64,000 nt of DNA from Polaribacter sp. HaHaR_3_91 (GTDB taxonomy: Bacteria > Bacteroidota > Bacteroidia > Flavobacteriales > Flavobacteriaceae): NCBI RefSeq assembly GCF_019278525.1, contig NZ_CP058986.1, positions 1,584,001-1,648,000 of the forward strand, read 5' to 3'. Each line of letters starts with the position of its first letter. The first letter of the stretch is position 1. Shown here one piece after another: positions 24,889 to 32,745 of this stretch. The notes beneath the pieces are model-generated. The model was not told the origin of the DNA, ran no database searches, and saw only the letters and a program-made list of their open reading frames with translations. The position numbers and the translations under genes were made by a program.

Positions 24889-25659
24889 TTATTCTTTCAC
24901 AAATTTGTTTCCAAATTCACGAATTCGATAATTATAAATTCCTTTACTCAACTCAGAAATATCTAATTGAATATTTTCTCCATTTCCAATTATCTTTTTT
25001 TCAAGAACTTTTCTACCATTTATGTCGAAAACTTGAATTTTCTCATTTTCGTTATTTTTCAAAGGGTTTTTAACGTTTATTTTGTTCGATGAAGGGTTAG
25101 GAAAACTTATCATTTTTTGTTTTTTCAATAAATTTTGTTGATTTACTGATAAAGTTCCAGATAAACCATAAACACTAAACGTTATTGGGCTTTCACCTGA
25201 ACCAGCTAAATCCTTATACATTATTAGTTTGTATTCATTTTGTGGAGTTTTAACAAGATTAAATGTGATAAAATTCTCAAAGTTAAAAATGTTATCTCCA
25301 TCTTCGTTATAAACAGTAAGGTTTTCTTGATAAGGTGAATATCTTACAGAGGAAACAATAAACTCAATTTTTGAGTCCGAATTGAATAATTTATCAGAAG
25401 GTAAATATATTTCCCTCATTTCATAACCATTTTCAAGTGTAATATTTACGGTTTTTTCCAGAATGTGAGATGAATTAAATATTTTAATTTCATTATTAGA
25501 CCAATTAGTAGTGTAATACTTTATTTCTCCATTACTATTAAAAGATGAAAATATTTCATCACTATCTGTATATCCACTCGTTGTATAAGTGTTTTCTAAT
25601 GTTTGGCTAAAACCGATTGAACTAATTGCAATAAATAAGTAAAGTAATTTCTTTTTCAT
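24889..25659 (-). CDS. Secreted protein with T9SS type A sorting domain
   Basis: A 256-residue protein exported by Sec (signal peptide MKKKLLYLFIAISSIGFSQT) and then the type IX system. The C-terminal 75 residues form a Por_Secre_tail domain: ISFPNPSSNKINVKNPLKNN, IQVFDINGRKVLEKK, LDISELSKGIYNYRI. The N-terminal 170 residues are beta-rich with repeated SxxEIKYYT/NNEIKIFN-like strands and no recognisable enzyme motif. Cassette gene: preceded by GTTGACATT (end of element 2) and followed by element 1. Function unknown; accessory cargo. Confidence 0.85.
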   Translation of the reverse strand: MKKKLLYLFIAISSIGFSQTLENTYTTSGYTDSDEIFSSFNSNGEIKYYTTNWSNNEIKIFNSSHILEKTVNITLENGYEMREIYLPSDKLFNSDSKIEFIVSSVRYSPYQENLTVYNEDGDNIFNFENFITFNLVKTPQNEYKLIMYKDLAGSGESPITFSVYGLSGTLSVNQQNLLKKQKMISFPNPSSNKINVKNPLKNNENEKIQVFDINGRKVLEKKIIGNGENIQLDISELSKGIYNYRIREFGNKFVKE

Positions 25660-25726
25660 AATTTTAATTTCTGTTAATAATACTAATTTTTAAATGTCTG
25701 AATTTTAGTTGGTTCACTTTAATTAA

Positions 25727-25861
25727 TGTCAACGTTGTTGTGTATTAAAAGTTGCGATTTTGTGAACGAGGAATTTCCAACGGAAATTCAGAAGTTTGCA
25801 AATAAGCAACAAGTTTTAGTTTAGCTAAAAATAGCAATTTTTTATACACGGTGTTGGGCTT
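25727..25861 (-). repeat. attC-like element 2
   Basis: About 135 bp beginning within 10 bp after the gene stop at 25868. In gene sense: R''-like GCCCAAC, then ACC, then GTGTATAAAAAATTGC pairing with GCAACTTTTAATACAC (14 of 16), then AACAAC and GTTGACA. An inner hairpin GAATTTCC-GTT-GGAAATTC lies in the middle. The asymmetric 3/6-base spacers beside the stem recall the unpaired spacer of attC. Confidence 0.7.
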
Positions 25862-25867
25862 AGTTTT

Positions 25868-26506
25868 TTATTTAATGATTAATTTATTCAAATTACTAGA
25901 ATCTATTACAGTGCTAATTTCTTTCAAACCTGGCAAAGGAATGTTTATTGGTTCATTTTTCGTAGGTGAAATTAATATTCGATATTCATTTTGATATTCA
26001 AACTTTTCATCTTTGTGATGTAATGAGATTTCTCCGTTATGAATTTTAGGAGAATAATATGTTACTTTTTTCCTAGAAAAATTATAATTCATTTTTTCAA
26101 TTTCTCTATCAAGAATTTCAAAGAATTTTTTCCAATCTAATATTAACAGAGCTTTGTTTCCCATTTCGAGTAGTTTTTTTTCAAAAAATCTACTTTTTTT
26201 ACCAGTTTCAAGAACTAACCAATTAAGTGAACAACAATTAATTTCAGGGTTATCTAAGTTTTTCATTAATTGACCTTCAAAATTTTTGAAAACTTTATGT
26301 AATTCTATTTCCTTGTTATTTGTTGTTAGTGTTAAGTTATTTATTTGCGTATTACTTACATTTAATTCTTTCGGGTCTAATCTTCCTGTTTGGTCTTCTG
26401 AATTACTTCTAAATTCTTTTAAACTTTTAAAATATAAATATTCGTTCTCATACATATCGTTAATGTATTTTGATTCACCTATTTTTATTAAAATTAGATT
26501 TTTCAT
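25868..26506 (-). CDS. Cassette-borne hypothetical protein
   Basis: A 212-residue cytoplasmic protein; no signal peptide or membrane segment. Visible features are an N-terminal segment IKIGESKYINDMYENEYLYF, a paired cysteine NCCSLNW near 124, and a C-terminal KFEYQNEYRILISP. The last recalls the FxxxxYxxExEYR motif of DUF2971-like proteins, but that match is weak. The gene starts 7 bases after GTTGGGCTTA, the exact reverse complement of the TAAGCCCAAC that opens its downstream element, so it looks like a complete mobile cassette. Function not recognised. Confidence 0.7.
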   Translation of the reverse strand: MKNLILIKIGESKYINDMYENEYLYFKSLKEFRSNSEDQTGRLDPKELNVSNTQINNLTLTTNNKEIELHKVFKNFEGQLMKNLDNPEINCCSLNWLVLETGKKSRFFEKKLLEMGNKALLILDWKKFFEILDREIEKMNYNFSRKKVTYYSPKIHNGEISLHHKDEKFEYQNEYRILISPTKNEPINIPLPGLKEISTVIDSSNLNKLIIK

Positions 26507-26513
26507 AAATTAA

Positions 26514-26523
26514 GCCCAACTTC
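26514..26523 (-). repeat. Cassette-front core site GTTGGGCTTA-like
   Basis: In gene sense GTTGGGC precedes the hypothetical-protein ATG. It fits the integron core GTTRRRY and is perfectly complementary to the GCCCAAC that begins the attC-like element after the same gene. Confidence 0.6.
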
Positions 26524-26838
26524 TATATATGATAACTTTAATTACGTATATCCATTATTTAAAAAGGGATATACATAGTAATATATTTGATTTTTTCAGA
26601 AATTCTTTCATAGGAAATGGGAAGAATTTGGTAGTATAAATGTACAGTAAATAGCAAGTGTATGTTATTTAAATGTTTAAACAATTTTTTCAACTTATTA
26701 ACAAAAGTTTATAGGGTATCAATTTATAAAAAATGAGTTTCAGAAAAACTTTAAAATTCATACGGTATTAGAGAAGCTTATTTTAGATTTAAAATTCTTT
26801 TTACATAGAGAAAGCTCTCTAAAATCAGAGAGCTTTTT
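26523..26838. other. Noncoding stretch inside the cassette island
   Basis: About 315 bp without a credible ORF in any frame. It contains an 8-bp inverted repeat (GTATATCC at 26546-26553, GGATATAC at 26567-26574) and ends at the hairpin at 26811-26842. It may be a decayed or ORF-less cassette. Confidence 0.5.
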
Positions 26839-26842
26839 GTAA
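26811..26842. repeat. Direct repeat of the immunophilin terminator (left copy)
   Basis: Thirty of 32 bases are identical to 28057-28088, including the hairpin AAAGCTCTCT/AGAGAGCTTT and TTTTTGTAA. It adjoins attC-like element 3. As a hairpin with a T run it could also terminate plus-strand transcription. Confidence 0.75.
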
Positions 26843-26972
26843 CGTGTTTGTATATGGTTTGTTGCGTGGTTTAAGCAACTAATTTAGTAAATAATTAACG
26901 ACCAAGAAAGTCCGCGAGGACTTTCGTAAGTAGGCGAGAAGTTAGCAATAAATTATATAGAGTGTTGGCATA
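26839..26972 (-). repeat. attC-like element 3
   Basis: About 134 bp beginning within five bases after the stop of the gene at 26975. In gene sense TATGCCAACACTCTATATAA opens it; CTATATAATTTATTGC pairs with GCAACAAACCATATAC (counting G-U pairs) and it ends AAACACGTTACA. Inner hairpin GAAAGTCC/GGACTTTC. Same plan as elements 1 and 2, with different inner sequence. Confidence 0.68.
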
Positions 26973-26974
26973 AG

Positions 26975-27907
26975 TTATTTATATTTTCCGATTTTGATAG
27001 TACCAGCAATATAGATTGTTGCAGATTGCCATTCTTGTTTTTCGTAAATTTTATTAATTCCAATTCCTAAAGTTGCAGGAATTTTATAATCTTTTTCCAA
27101 AGGATTTGTAAGGAAATTTAATAGCATTCCATATCCATATGTGGGAGAAGCATTATTTTGTGTAGACCAACTTAAATATGGAACTGGATTTATATATTTT
27201 ACATAAAAAGGATAACTTACAGCTAATCTAAATTTATTTATATTATTATCTATTGTACCGTATTTTCCTTTAAATTCTTTAAGAGCGACTAATTCATCTG
27301 TTATTGTTGTTTCTCCAATATCTTGATAGTCTAGTAACTCTTTCTCATTCCAACCTCTTGATAAAGTAGCATTTAAAGAAATAATGCTTTTAGAATTTTT
27401 AAATAAATAGTTATAATTTAAATTCATACCGATTGTATTTGGATATCGATTTTCTTCAGTATTCAAATTTGTATCGTATAAATCAACATTATCTATTTTA
27501 AGAAATATGTTTCCTCCAAATGTATACGCTCCTCTAGGTGTTTTTTTTAAGTCCTTAAGGTCTTCCATTGTTTTCTGCCAACCTAGTTCTAGTCCTAGTC
27601 CAAGATTTAAATCATTTAACTTATTAATATTAAAGTTTTTTCCTGAGTTTAAAAGAGAAGCTTTAAACAGAAAGCCACTTAATTTTGAAATTGTTTTATC
27701 ACCGCTTACATCTTCTACAAATTGATGTTTGTATCTGCGAAATGATTGAGAATAAGATAAAGGTTCTTTACTAGTAAATTCAAGTCTATTAGTTTTTAAA
27801 TCATAAAATGTAAAGACAGGATCTCCATTACTATCTACTCCTATATTTTGACTAGAAACATAATTTATAGTTGATAAGGTGAAGATTATAAGTAATTTTT
27901 TTTTCAT
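26975..27907 (-). CDS. Cassette-borne secreted protein, probably beta-barrel
   Basis: A 310-residue protein with a clear signal peptide (KKKLLIIFTLSTINYVSSQN). The body has alternating amphipathic strands (NLGLGLELGWQKTMEDL, YTFGGNIFLKIDNVDLYD, TIGMNLNYNYLF, YGYGMLLNFLT) and ends in a strand-like AGTIKIGKYK, consistent with an outer-membrane barrel, but no family was recognised. Gene 3 of the cassette island, followed by attC-like element 3. The segment is bounded by two copies of the immunophilin terminator sequence. Probably accessory. Confidence 0.7.
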   Translation of the reverse strand: MKKKLLIIFTLSTINYVSSQNIGVDSNGDPVFTFYDLKTNRLEFTSKEPLSYSQSFRRYKHQFVEDVSGDKTISKLSGFLFKASLLNSGKNFNINKLNDLNLGLGLELGWQKTMEDLKDLKKTPRGAYTFGGNIFLKIDNVDLYDTNLNTEENRYPNTIGMNLNYNYLFKNSKSIISLNATLSRGWNEKELLDYQDIGETTITDELVALKEFKGKYGTIDNNINKFRLAVSYPFYVKYINPVPYLSWSTQNNASPTYGYGMLLNFLTNPLEKDYKIPATLGIGINKIYEKQEWQSATIYIAGTIKIGKYK

Positions 27908-28056
27908 ATCAGGTTAGTTTTAGTTGGTCTCAAGTTATAAACTTTGTTTTTATAAGTCAATACCTAATAGTAGGTATATTTATTGGTTGAGGTGTTTTCT
28001 TAAATAGTTGTCAATTTCTTTATATACTATTATTAATTACGCACCCCCAAATGCAA

Positions 28057-28088
28057 AAAGCTCCCTGAAATCAGAGAGCTTTTTGTAA
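28057..28088 (-). terminator. Terminator of the immunophilin gene (right copy of the direct repeat)
   Basis: Hairpin AGCTCCCT/AGAGAGCT. In minus-strand RNA the C/A mismatch becomes G-U and the stem is followed by a U run. It lies 27 bases after the stop at 28116. Confidence 0.8.
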
Positions 28089-28115
28089 TTATATAACTTG
28101 TAAAGAATGTTATTC

Positions 28116-29048
28116 TTATTTTACAGCCATTAATTCTACATCAAAAATAAGTGTTGCATCTGGTGGAATAACTCCTCCTGCACCAGCAGAACCATATGCT
28201 AAATTAGAAGGAATTACAAAACGAGCTTTGTCTCCTACTTGTAATAATTGAATTCCTTCATCCCAACCAGAAATAACCTGACCTACACCAACATTAAAAT
28301 CGATTGGTTCTTTTCTCTTGTAAGAAGAATCGAATACAGTACCATCTAATAATTGACCTTTGTAGTGTACAGATACTCCAGCTCCTTTAGTAGCTTTTTT
28401 TCCTGTTCCTTTTTGTAAAATCTGGTAACGTAAACCACTTGCAGTTTCATCATAACCAGCAGCAACCGTATCTAACAATGCTTTTTGTTTAGCTTTTTCT
28501 TCTGCTTCACGCTTTTCTCTAGATCCTTCAAAAGTTCTAAAAGCTTCTACCGCATTAAAAGCTTCTGCTTCTGCACCAACTTTAATAATTTCTACAGTTG
28601 TTATTTCATCTCCTTGAGCAATTGCATCAACAACATCTTGCCCTTCTATTACAGAACCAAAAACAGTATGCTTACCGTCTAACCATGGAGTAGGTACGTG
28701 GGTTATGTAAAACTGACTTCCGTTTGTTGCAGGACCAGAGTTAGCCATTGCTAATTTTCCTGGAGCATCATGTTTTAAATCTGGGTGAAATTCATCATCA
28801 AATTTATAACCTGGGTTACCAGTTCCTGTTCCTTGTGGACAACCACCTTGTACCATAAATTCTGGAATTACTCTGTGGAATTTTAATCCATCATAATAAG
28901 GAGTTCCTTGCTCTTTTACAGCATTTTCTAAATTTCCTTCTGTTAAAGCAACAAAATTACCAACAGTTCCAGGAGCTTTTTCGTGTTCTAATTGTACTAA
29001 AATCTCACCTTTTGGAGTGGTGAATTTTGCATAAATTCCGTTATTCAT
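28116..29048 (-). CDS. Dual-family immunophilin: cyclophilin-FKBP fusion peptidyl-prolyl isomerase
   Basis: Cytoplasmic folding catalyst of 310 residues combining two unrelated prolyl isomerase folds. The N-terminal cyclophilin domain (about 1-160) has LKFHRVIPEFMVQGGCPQGT, ANSGPATNGSQFYITH and LDGKHTVFGSVIEG. A charged helical linker (about 170-195) follows. The C-terminal FKBP domain (about 200-310) has VSVHYKGQLLDGTVFDSS, GQVISGWDEGIQLL and AYGSAGAGGVIPPDATLIFD. Active-site residues of both domains look intact. Such fusions are known from Flavobacterium and a few protists. No signal peptide. Confidence 0.93.
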   Translation of the reverse strand: MNNGIYAKFTTPKGEILVQLEHEKAPGTVGNFVALTEGNLENAVKEQGTPYYDGLKFHRVIPEFMVQGGCPQGTGTGNPGYKFDDEFHPDLKHDAPGKLAMANSGPATNGSQFYITHVPTPWLDGKHTVFGSVIEGQDVVDAIAQGDEITTVEIIKVGAEAEAFNAVEAFRTFEGSREKREAEEKAKQKALLDTVAAGYDETASGLRYQILQKGTGKKATKGAGVSVHYKGQLLDGTVFDSSYKRKEPIDFNVGVGQVISGWDEGIQLLQVGDKARFVIPSNLAYGSAGAGGVIPPDATLIFDVELMAVK

Positions 29049-29075
29049 AATCTTTTAATTTACTTTTTTGTTTTC

Positions 29076-29127
29076 TCGAGCGCAGTCGAGATGTTTTATT
29101 CATTTAATAGTTCTCGACTGCGCTCGA
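29076..29127. repeat. Intergenic inverted-repeat element, copy 3
   Basis: Arms TCGAGCGCAGTCGAGA (29076-29091) and its exact complement (29112-29127) with a 20-base AT-rich spacer. The right side continues ACTGACA, found in reverse complement at 61646. It lies between the barrel-like protein stop and the immunophilin start. Confidence 0.8.
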
Positions 29128-29205
29128 ACTGACATTACTAATAACCTTGAAATACATCAAGATTTTATTGTTATTGATAAGATTCTGAAACAAGTTCAGA
29201 ATACA

Positions 29206-30798
29206 TTATTTTTTAGCATTTAAAATTGATAAACCATAGGTAAAACCAATATTTAAATTTGTTGAGTTTACGTTGCCATTAGGAGACCACATTTGTCCGC
29301 CCGAAGCTGTAAACGAAAAGTTATCGTTTAAATGATAATTAATACCTGCGGTTGGTCTTACTAAAACACCTTCGCCAGAATCTACACCACCGCCACCTGC
29401 AACACCTGCTGCAGCTTCTGCAAATAATGAAAAATTGTTATTTAAAAATTTATTTGATTTTATTCCTAATCCAAAAATTCCATGAGCATAACCACCTGCA
29501 CCACCTAAATAAGCAAAAGAAGCTTCTCCGGCTATATAAAAACGATTGTTTAGGTCGTAATTAACTTTTAATGCTATTAACTCTAAATCATGTTCTTTGT
29601 AAGATCTATCAAGAATGGCAACATCAAAATAAGTTTGATTTTGCACACCAATTTGTATTCCTTGGGTTTTTATATATTTAATTTTTTCTGCAGTGTAAGG
29701 ATCTTTTATTCCGCCACTTAAACCATAATATTTTAAACTAAAACCGGCTGTATATGCTTCAAAAGTACCACTAACAGATTTATGATAACCACCATGAAGA
29801 CCTAAACCAAAATTTTTGGTAACTTTTACATCTGCACCAACACTTGGGTACATGGTTAAACCACCTTCAGGAAAAATTCTACCTCCTGCAGCACCAATTC
29901 CTGCTTTGGCAAAAAAGTTTACATATTCTGTTTCTACAAAGTTTTTACCAATACCGAAAAAAACGTCCATAAAACCAGCTCTTAAACCACCATACATGGC
30001 GTCTACATGTGCGTAAACAAAGGTGTTTTTATTTAAATAACGTTGGTACTCAAAACCTAAAAGGCTTAATGTTTGGGTAATTGGAGTTGTATTATTAAAG
30101 TTTCCAAGACCATCGTTTCTTGAAGATCCTATTGGAAAAAGGTAATCAAAAGTAATTTGTTGTACACTTTTTACAGCGGGTTTAGTCCAAACTTTATCTT
30201 TGGTTTCATCGTTAACTGTAAAATATTTTTGAGCATGTTTGTAAGATGTAGTTCTTAACGAGGTTGGTATTTCTACAAAAAAGGAAATATTATCTCCTTT
30301 TTGAATTCCGGTAAAAAAGTTTACATAACCATATTGCAAACCAAATGCATATCCGTTATTTTTATATTGTAAACCTATGTTTGGGTAGATAATTCCACCG
30401 CCATCAACTAAGCTTCTAAAACCACCACCACCTCCTATATGCACGTTGGCATCGAAATATAAGTTTTTATAAAGTTGAGTGTTTACACCTAAATTTACTC
30501 CTAAAGTAAATAAACCACCTTGATCACCATATACTGCTCCGTGAAAACCAGCACCTGTATATAACCAATCATTTAAAGGAAAATTATAATTTAGTCCAAA
30601 TAAACCCATTCTTGGTTGAAGTGTGTAGGTACTACCATCTCCATAATCATATGTTTTATTTGGTTGGTCTATTAAAATATAATTTAAACGAATAGAATTG
30701 TGTAATTCTTTAGGTTTAAAATCTGATAAATTATAAGTCTGTGAAACTCCATTAAAACTGAGAGTTGCTAGCAGTAAAAAAAGAAATTTCTTCATCAT
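29206..30798 (-). CDS. Outer-membrane beta-barrel-like protein with three internal repeats
   Basis: A 530-residue protein with a signal peptide (MKKFLFLLLATLSFNGVSQ) and no known enzyme motif. Three modules of roughly 100 residues (about 65-160, 245-355, 408-525) share a glycine-rich core: VHIGGGGGFRSLVDGGGIIY at 119-138, AGIGAAGGRIFPEGGLTMYP at 299-318 and AAAGVAGGGGVDSGEGVLVR at 462-481. Each is followed by a strand such as IGLQYKNN, VGADVKVTKN or AGINYHLNDN. This suggests an internally triplicated barrel. It starts two bases after the prfC stop, so it is translated from the prfC transcript. Family not recognised. Confidence 0.75.
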   Translation of the reverse strand: MMKKFLFLLLATLSFNGVSQTYNLSDFKPKELHNSIRLNYILIDQPNKTYDYGDGSTYTLQPRMGLFGLNYNFPLNDWLYTGAGFHGAVYGDQGGLFTLGVNLGVNTQLYKNLYFDANVHIGGGGGFRSLVDGGGIIYPNIGLQYKNNGYAFGLQYGYVNFFTGIQKGDNISFFVEIPTSLRTTSYKHAQKYFTVNDETKDKVWTKPAVKSVQQITFDYLFPIGSSRNDGLGNFNNTTPITQTLSLLGFEYQRYLNKNTFVYAHVDAMYGGLRAGFMDVFFGIGKNFVETEYVNFFAKAGIGAAGGRIFPEGGLTMYPSVGADVKVTKNFGLGLHGGYHKSVSGTFEAYTAGFSLKYYGLSGGIKDPYTAEKIKYIKTQGIQIGVQNQTYFDVAILDRSYKEHDLELIALKVNYDLNNRFYIAGEASFAYLGGAGGYAHGIFGLGIKSNKFLNNNFSLFAEAAAGVAGGGGVDSGEGVLVRPTAGINYHLNDNFSFTASGGQMWSPNGNVNSTNLNIGFTYGLSILNAKK

Positions 30799-30800
30799 AA

Positions 30801-32393
30801 TTATTTTTTAAATTCACTTGTAAAATGCAACTTTACGGTTGGATATTTACTTTGTGTCATTTGTATGGTAAATTCAGAATCGGCTAAAAATACCAACTGA
30901 CCTTGTTTGTCCTTTGCTAAATAACGTTGCTTAACACGTTTAAATTCTTTAAATTCATCGTTCTTTATATCTTCTGGTTCTACCCAACATGCTTTGTGAA
31001 CACTTAAATTTTCGTAAGAACATTTTGCTCCATATTCGTGTTCTAGTCTGTATTGAATAACCTCGTATTGTAACGCACCAACAGTTCCAATTACTTTTCT
31101 ACCATTCATGTCTAAAGTAAATAGCTGTGCTACACCTTCGTCCATTAATTGATCTAAACCTTTATATAATTGTTTAGATTTCATTGGGTCTGCGTTATTT
31201 ACGTAACGGAAATGTTCTGGAGAAAAACTAGGAATTCCTTTAAAATTCAACTCTTCTCCTTCAGTTAAAGTATCTCCAATCTTAAAGTTACCAGTGTCAT
31301 GAATTCCTACAATATCTCCAGGAAAAGATTCTTCTACAATTTCTTTTTTCTCTGCAAAGAATGCATTCGGACTAGAAAATTTTACTTTTTTGCCATTTCT
31401 AACATGTAAATAAGGCGCATTTCTTTTAAAAGTTCCCGATACAATTTTAATAAAAGCAAGTCTATCTCTATGCTTTGGATCCATGTTTGCATGGATTTTA
31501 AACACAAAACCAGTCATTTTTTTCTCTTTAGAATCTACTAAACGCTCTTCAGCTTTTTTAGGCTGTGGAGCAGGAGCAATGTTAATAAATGCATCTAATA
31601 ATTCTTTTACACCAAAATTATTTAAAGCAGAACCAAAAAATACAGGTTGTAAATTTCCTTCTAAATAATCATTTCGATTAAATTCTGGATACACTTCACT
31701 AATCAATTCTATTTCTTCACGTAAAGTATCGGCTGCTTTTTTACCAACGATAGTATCTAGTTCTGGGTTTGATAAATCATCAAACTCAACACCTTCAGAA
31801 ATAGAAGTTTTATTATCACCAGAAAAAAGATTTAATTTCTTTTCCCAAATATTATAGATTCCTTTAAAATCATATCCCATTCCTATAGGAAAACTCATTG
31901 GGGTAACAGTTAAACCTAATTTTTGCTCAACTTCGTCTAATAAATCGAAGGCATCTTTTCCTTCTCTATCCAACTTGTTGATAAAAACCAACATCGGAAT
32001 TTTTCTCATTCTACAAACTTCCACCAATTTCTCGGTTTGTGGTTCTACACCTTTTGCAACATCAATTACCACAATAACACTATCTACAGCAGTTAAAGTT
32101 CTAAAAGTATCCTCAGCAAAATCTTTGTGACCAGGCGTATCTAAAATGTTTATTTTTTTATCTTGATAAATGAAAGCTAAAACAGAAGTAGCAACAGAAA
32201 TACCACGCTGACGTTCAATCTCCATAAAATCGGAAGTTGCTCCCTTTTTTATCTTATTATTTTTTACAGCACCTGCTTCTTGAATTGCACCACCAAATAG
32301 TAACAATTTTTCTGTTAAAGTTGTTTTACCAGCATCCGGGTGCGATATAATACCAAAAGTTCTTCTACGTGCTATCTCTTCTAAAAATGTCAT
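30801..32393 (-). CDS. prfC: Peptide chain release factor 3
   Basis: Translational GTPase that recycles RF1/RF2 from the ribosome after termination. The 530 residues show G1 HPDAGKTTLTE, G2 RGISVATSV, G3 DTPGHKDF, G4 NKLDRE and the RF3-specific C-terminal region (GALQYEVIQYRLEHEYG, LADSEFTIQMTQSKYP). Length is normal. A TAtaTTTG box lies 17 bases before the ATG. The downstream barrel-like gene follows after two bases. Confidence 0.95.
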   Translation of the reverse strand: MTFLEEIARRRTFGIISHPDAGKTTLTEKLLLFGGAIQEAGAVKNNKIKKGATSDFMEIERQRGISVATSVLAFIYQDKKINILDTPGHKDFAEDTFRTLTAVDSVIVVIDVAKGVEPQTEKLVEVCRMRKIPMLVFINKLDREGKDAFDLLDEVEQKLGLTVTPMSFPIGMGYDFKGIYNIWEKKLNLFSGDNKTSISEGVEFDDLSNPELDTIVGKKAADTLREEIELISEVYPEFNRNDYLEGNLQPVFFGSALNNFGVKELLDAFINIAPAPQPKKAEERLVDSKEKKMTGFVFKIHANMDPKHRDRLAFIKIVSGTFKRNAPYLHVRNGKKVKFSSPNAFFAEKKEIVEESFPGDIVGIHDTGNFKIGDTLTEGEELNFKGIPSFSPEHFRYVNNADPMKSKQLYKGLDQLMDEGVAQLFTLDMNGRKVIGTVGALQYEVIQYRLEHEYGAKCSYENLSVHKACWVEPEDIKNDEFKEFKRVKQRYLAKDKQGQLVFLADSEFTIQMTQSKYPTVKLHFTSEFKK

Positions 32394-32745
32394 CTACAAA
32401 ATTTGAGGTGCAAATATAGGGTTTATTCTATAATTTTTTTAGTGATTTTAATCGCAGATCGATAGCTAAGGATTCAACTCCCTTAGGTTTGTTTCTAAAT
32501 GAAAAATATTTGTTTTAGAACTATGTCTAACTATCCTTGATAATAGGTTTTTGATTGGTGATAAAAAGAAAAAAAAGATACTTGTTTTACAGTTTTTTTT
32601 TGCTTTTTTTTTTTAACAGACAAAACACTCAAAAATAGTTATTTGAGTCAGTCTTGTTTCTTGTGTCTTTTAGTGCAGCGGTCTTAAGTCTTTTTAGTAG
32701 ACATTAATAGTGTGATTTCTTAGCAAATCTCTATGAAATAACTCT
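32394..32745. other. Intergenic region between the cyclophilin lipoprotein gene and prfC
   Basis: Holds the prfC promoter-like box at 32411-32418, two long T runs near 32590-32615 and a weak 7-bp inverted repeat (32627-32633 with 32642-32648). No ORF or RNA gene seen. Confidence 0.55.
32411..32418 (-). promoter_or_regulatory. -7 promoter box of prfC
   Basis: TATATTTG on the minus strand, 17 bases before the ATG; no clear -33 box. Confidence 0.45.

Noticed and set aside
24747..26972. Classical proteobacterial attC consensus
   Set aside because: The 3' core GTTRRRY is met only at the cassette-2 front; the other junctions read GTTGACA, GTAAGCA and GTTACAA. The elements are therefore reported as attC-like, not attC.
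29352..29564. Plus-strand ORF rich in His and Leu
   Set aside because: It is the antisense shadow of the glycine/proline-rich barrel-like protein and has no start signal or family features.
32627..32648. Hairpin near long T runs as a terminator
   Set aside because: The 7-bp AT-rich stem lies on the wrong side of the T runs for either strand.
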